Shown: positions 62,914-64,000 of the stretch, piece after piece
Position numbering within the stretch: the first letter of the stretch is position 1
How the letters are laid out: every line of letters starts with the position of its first letter
NCBI RefSeq assembly: GCF_024266705.1
Contig: NZ_CP100756.1
Coordinates: forward strand, 744,001 to 808,000
Direction: 5' to 3'
Source: Natrinema gelatinilyticum
GTDB lineage: Archaea; Halobacteriota; Halobacteria; Halobacteriales; Natrialbaceae
Length of the DNA: 64,000 bases
The notes under the pieces: generated by a model
The model's input: the letters and a program-made list of their open reading frames with translations, nothing else
What the model was told of the DNA's origin: nothing
Database searches by the model: none
Translations under genes and position numbers: made by a program

Positions 62914-64000
62914 TCAGTCGTCGTCCGATTCGACGGGACCGCCTGGGCCGGCGGGCGATTCGGTGTCGGTCGTCTTACTCGAGCCGACGAGAACGGTTTC
63001 GTCCTGAAGGAGAACTCGACCGTAATTCGACCCGAAGTCCTTGATCAGCGCGAGCATCGAGAGGAAGCACACGAAGGCGAAGGGCGTCCCCGTGATGATC
63101 GCGGCCTGCTGGAGCGTGTTCGCGCTACCCGTGCCGCCGAGGATCATCAGAATCGCCGCGGTCATGCCGAGGACGACCCCCCAGAAGATCCGGTTGATGG
63201 TCGACGGGCGCGCCTTGCCGCCAGTCGTCATCATCGAGACGGCCAGCGTCGAGGAGTCCGCCGACGTGACGAAGAACGTCGTCACGAGGACCATGAACGC
63301 CAGCATGAAGATAGTTCCCATGGGGAACGCCTCGAACAGGATGAACCCGGAGACCTCCGCACCGGCCTCGCCTGCGATCACCGCACCGAAGTCGGCGATA
63401 CCGTTGTGATGAGCCCAGACGGAAGTTCCGCCGACGAACGTGAACCACGGGATGGTCGCCGCAGACGTCGCGACGATTCCGGTGAATGCCACTTCGCGGA
63501 CGGTGCGTCCCTTGGAAATGCGGGCGATGAACAGGCCCGCGAACGGGGACCACGAGAGCGCCCAGGCCCAGTAGAAGACGGTCCAGGCGTTCATCCAGTT
63601 CGTGGCCTCGGGATTACCCGCGCCCATCGCGCCGGCCCCAGTAAAGAGGCTCATCGAGACGAAGTCGGAAATCATCCCGCCGAACGCCTGCGTCCCGAGC
63701 AGGATAAGAAACAGCGTCGGGCCGACGAAGAACGTCGCGAACATGAGGATGACGAAGAGGATCATGTTGAAGTTCGACAGCCGACGGATCCCCTTGTTGA
63801 CCCCGAGCACCATCGAGGTCGTAAACAGTAGCGTCATCATCGTCACTACGAGGAGGATACCGACGTTCCCCATGCTGATGCCCCACTGGTAGTCCAATCC
63901 GGTTACGAACTGGCTCCCAATGAAGCCGAGCGAGGTGGCCACGCCGCCGATCGTCGCGAAGACGGCGAGGATGTCGACGACTTTGGCGAACGGGCCGTCC
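62914..64000 (-). CDS. BCCT-family transporter (betaine/carnitine/choline type), partial
   Basis: C-terminal 362 residues of a secondary transporter for quaternary amines or ectoine; the gene runs off the right edge. The family signature WTVFYWAWALSWSPFAG and FIARISKGRTVREV is present (the tryptophan box and the start of TM8/TM9), as are the helices of the scaffold and the short acidic C-terminal tail. Sodium- or proton-coupled uptake is expected. The location beside catabolic genes suggests supply of substrate rather than only osmoprotection. Start outside the window. Confidence 0.9.
   Translation of the reverse strand, partial: DGPFAKVVDILAVFATIGGVATSLGFIGSQFVTGLDYQWGISMGNVGILLVVTMMTLLFTTSMVLGVNKGIRRLSNFNMILFVILMFATFFVGPTLFLILLGTQAFGGMISDFVSMSLFTGAGAMGAGNPEATNWMNAWTVFYWAWALSWSPFAGLFIARISKGRTVREVAFTGIVATSAATIPWFTFVGGTSVWAHHNGIADFGAVIAGEAGAEVSGFILFEAFPMGTIFMLAFMVLVTTFFVTSADSSTLAVSMMTTGGKARPSTINRIFWGVVLGMTAAILMILGGTGSANTLQQAAIITGTPFAFVCFLSMLALIKDFGSNYGRVLLQDETVLVGSSKTTDTESPAGPGGPVESDDD

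Noticed and set aside
1..64000. CRISPR array or rRNA operon
   Set aside because: No regularly spaced direct repeats with unique spacers and no rRNA-like conserved sequence were seen.

Overview
The window is chromosomal DNA from an extremely halophilic archaeon (class Halobacteria, most likely a Natrialbales-type genome). The evidence is a high G+C content, acidic proteins, frequent leaderless genes with TATA boxes about 25 bp upstream, and marker genes: the cdrL-cdrS-ftsZ2-ncsA block, GfcR, MamA, CarS, RIO2 kinase, ribosomal protein L15e and several HTH_10 (Bat-type) regulators. There is one tRNA (Tyr) and no rRNA or CRISPR array.

Layout. 0-1.3 kb: a MacB/LolD-type ABC exporter pair. 1.3-3.2 kb: a gene-poor tract ending at tRNA-Tyr; it holds a diverged duplication of the tRNA flank and a possible integrase remnant, so it looks like an old integration scar. 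3.3-7.9 kb: cell-division regulators CdrL and CdrS, FtsZ2, the tRNA thiolase NcsA, and an alpha/beta hydrolase. 8-11.2 kb: a conserved protein, a broken HTH_10 regulator, and an ABC-2 export pair. 11.3-21.9 kb: alcohol and aldehyde dehydrogenases, a three-gene diiron oxidase / small protein / [2Fe-2S] ferredoxin operon, three SCP2-like lipid-binding proteins and an acyl-CoA dehydrogenase. 22.3-24.1 kb: a degenerate response regulator and an IS630 element. 24.4-28.9 kb: acyl-CoA synthetase, SDR, HTH_10 regulator, methyltransferase. 29.3-32 kb: a four-gene secreted/membrane operon with a DUF6230-like and DUF6114-like pair. 32-49.7 kb: mainly housekeeping genes (Nfo, LplA, RIO2, L15e, MamA, GfcR, ThrRS, Ca2+/Na+ exchanger, PyrE) mixed with several broken genes. 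49.7-50.8 kb: CarS and an IS200/IS605 right-end relic. 51-64 kb: an amino-acid/compatible-solute catabolic region (M24 hydrolase resembling ectoine hydrolase, glutamate dehydrogenase, FAD/Fe-S oxidase, D-2-hydroxyacid dehydrogenase, M20 amidohydrolase, threonine ammonia-lyase, class III aminotransferase, BCCT transporter).

How the genes may work together. The 11-27 kb region could oxidise an alkyl or alcohol substrate through aldehyde and acid to acyl-CoA and on to beta-oxidation, with the SCP2 proteins carrying hydrophobic intermediates. The 51-64 kb region could import a quaternary amine or ectoine-type osmolyte and degrade it to amino acids and ammonia. Both are inferences from family membership and gene order. 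The window also carries six or seven genes with one to three inactivating lesions, which points to recent decay or to sequencing errors at a few sites.
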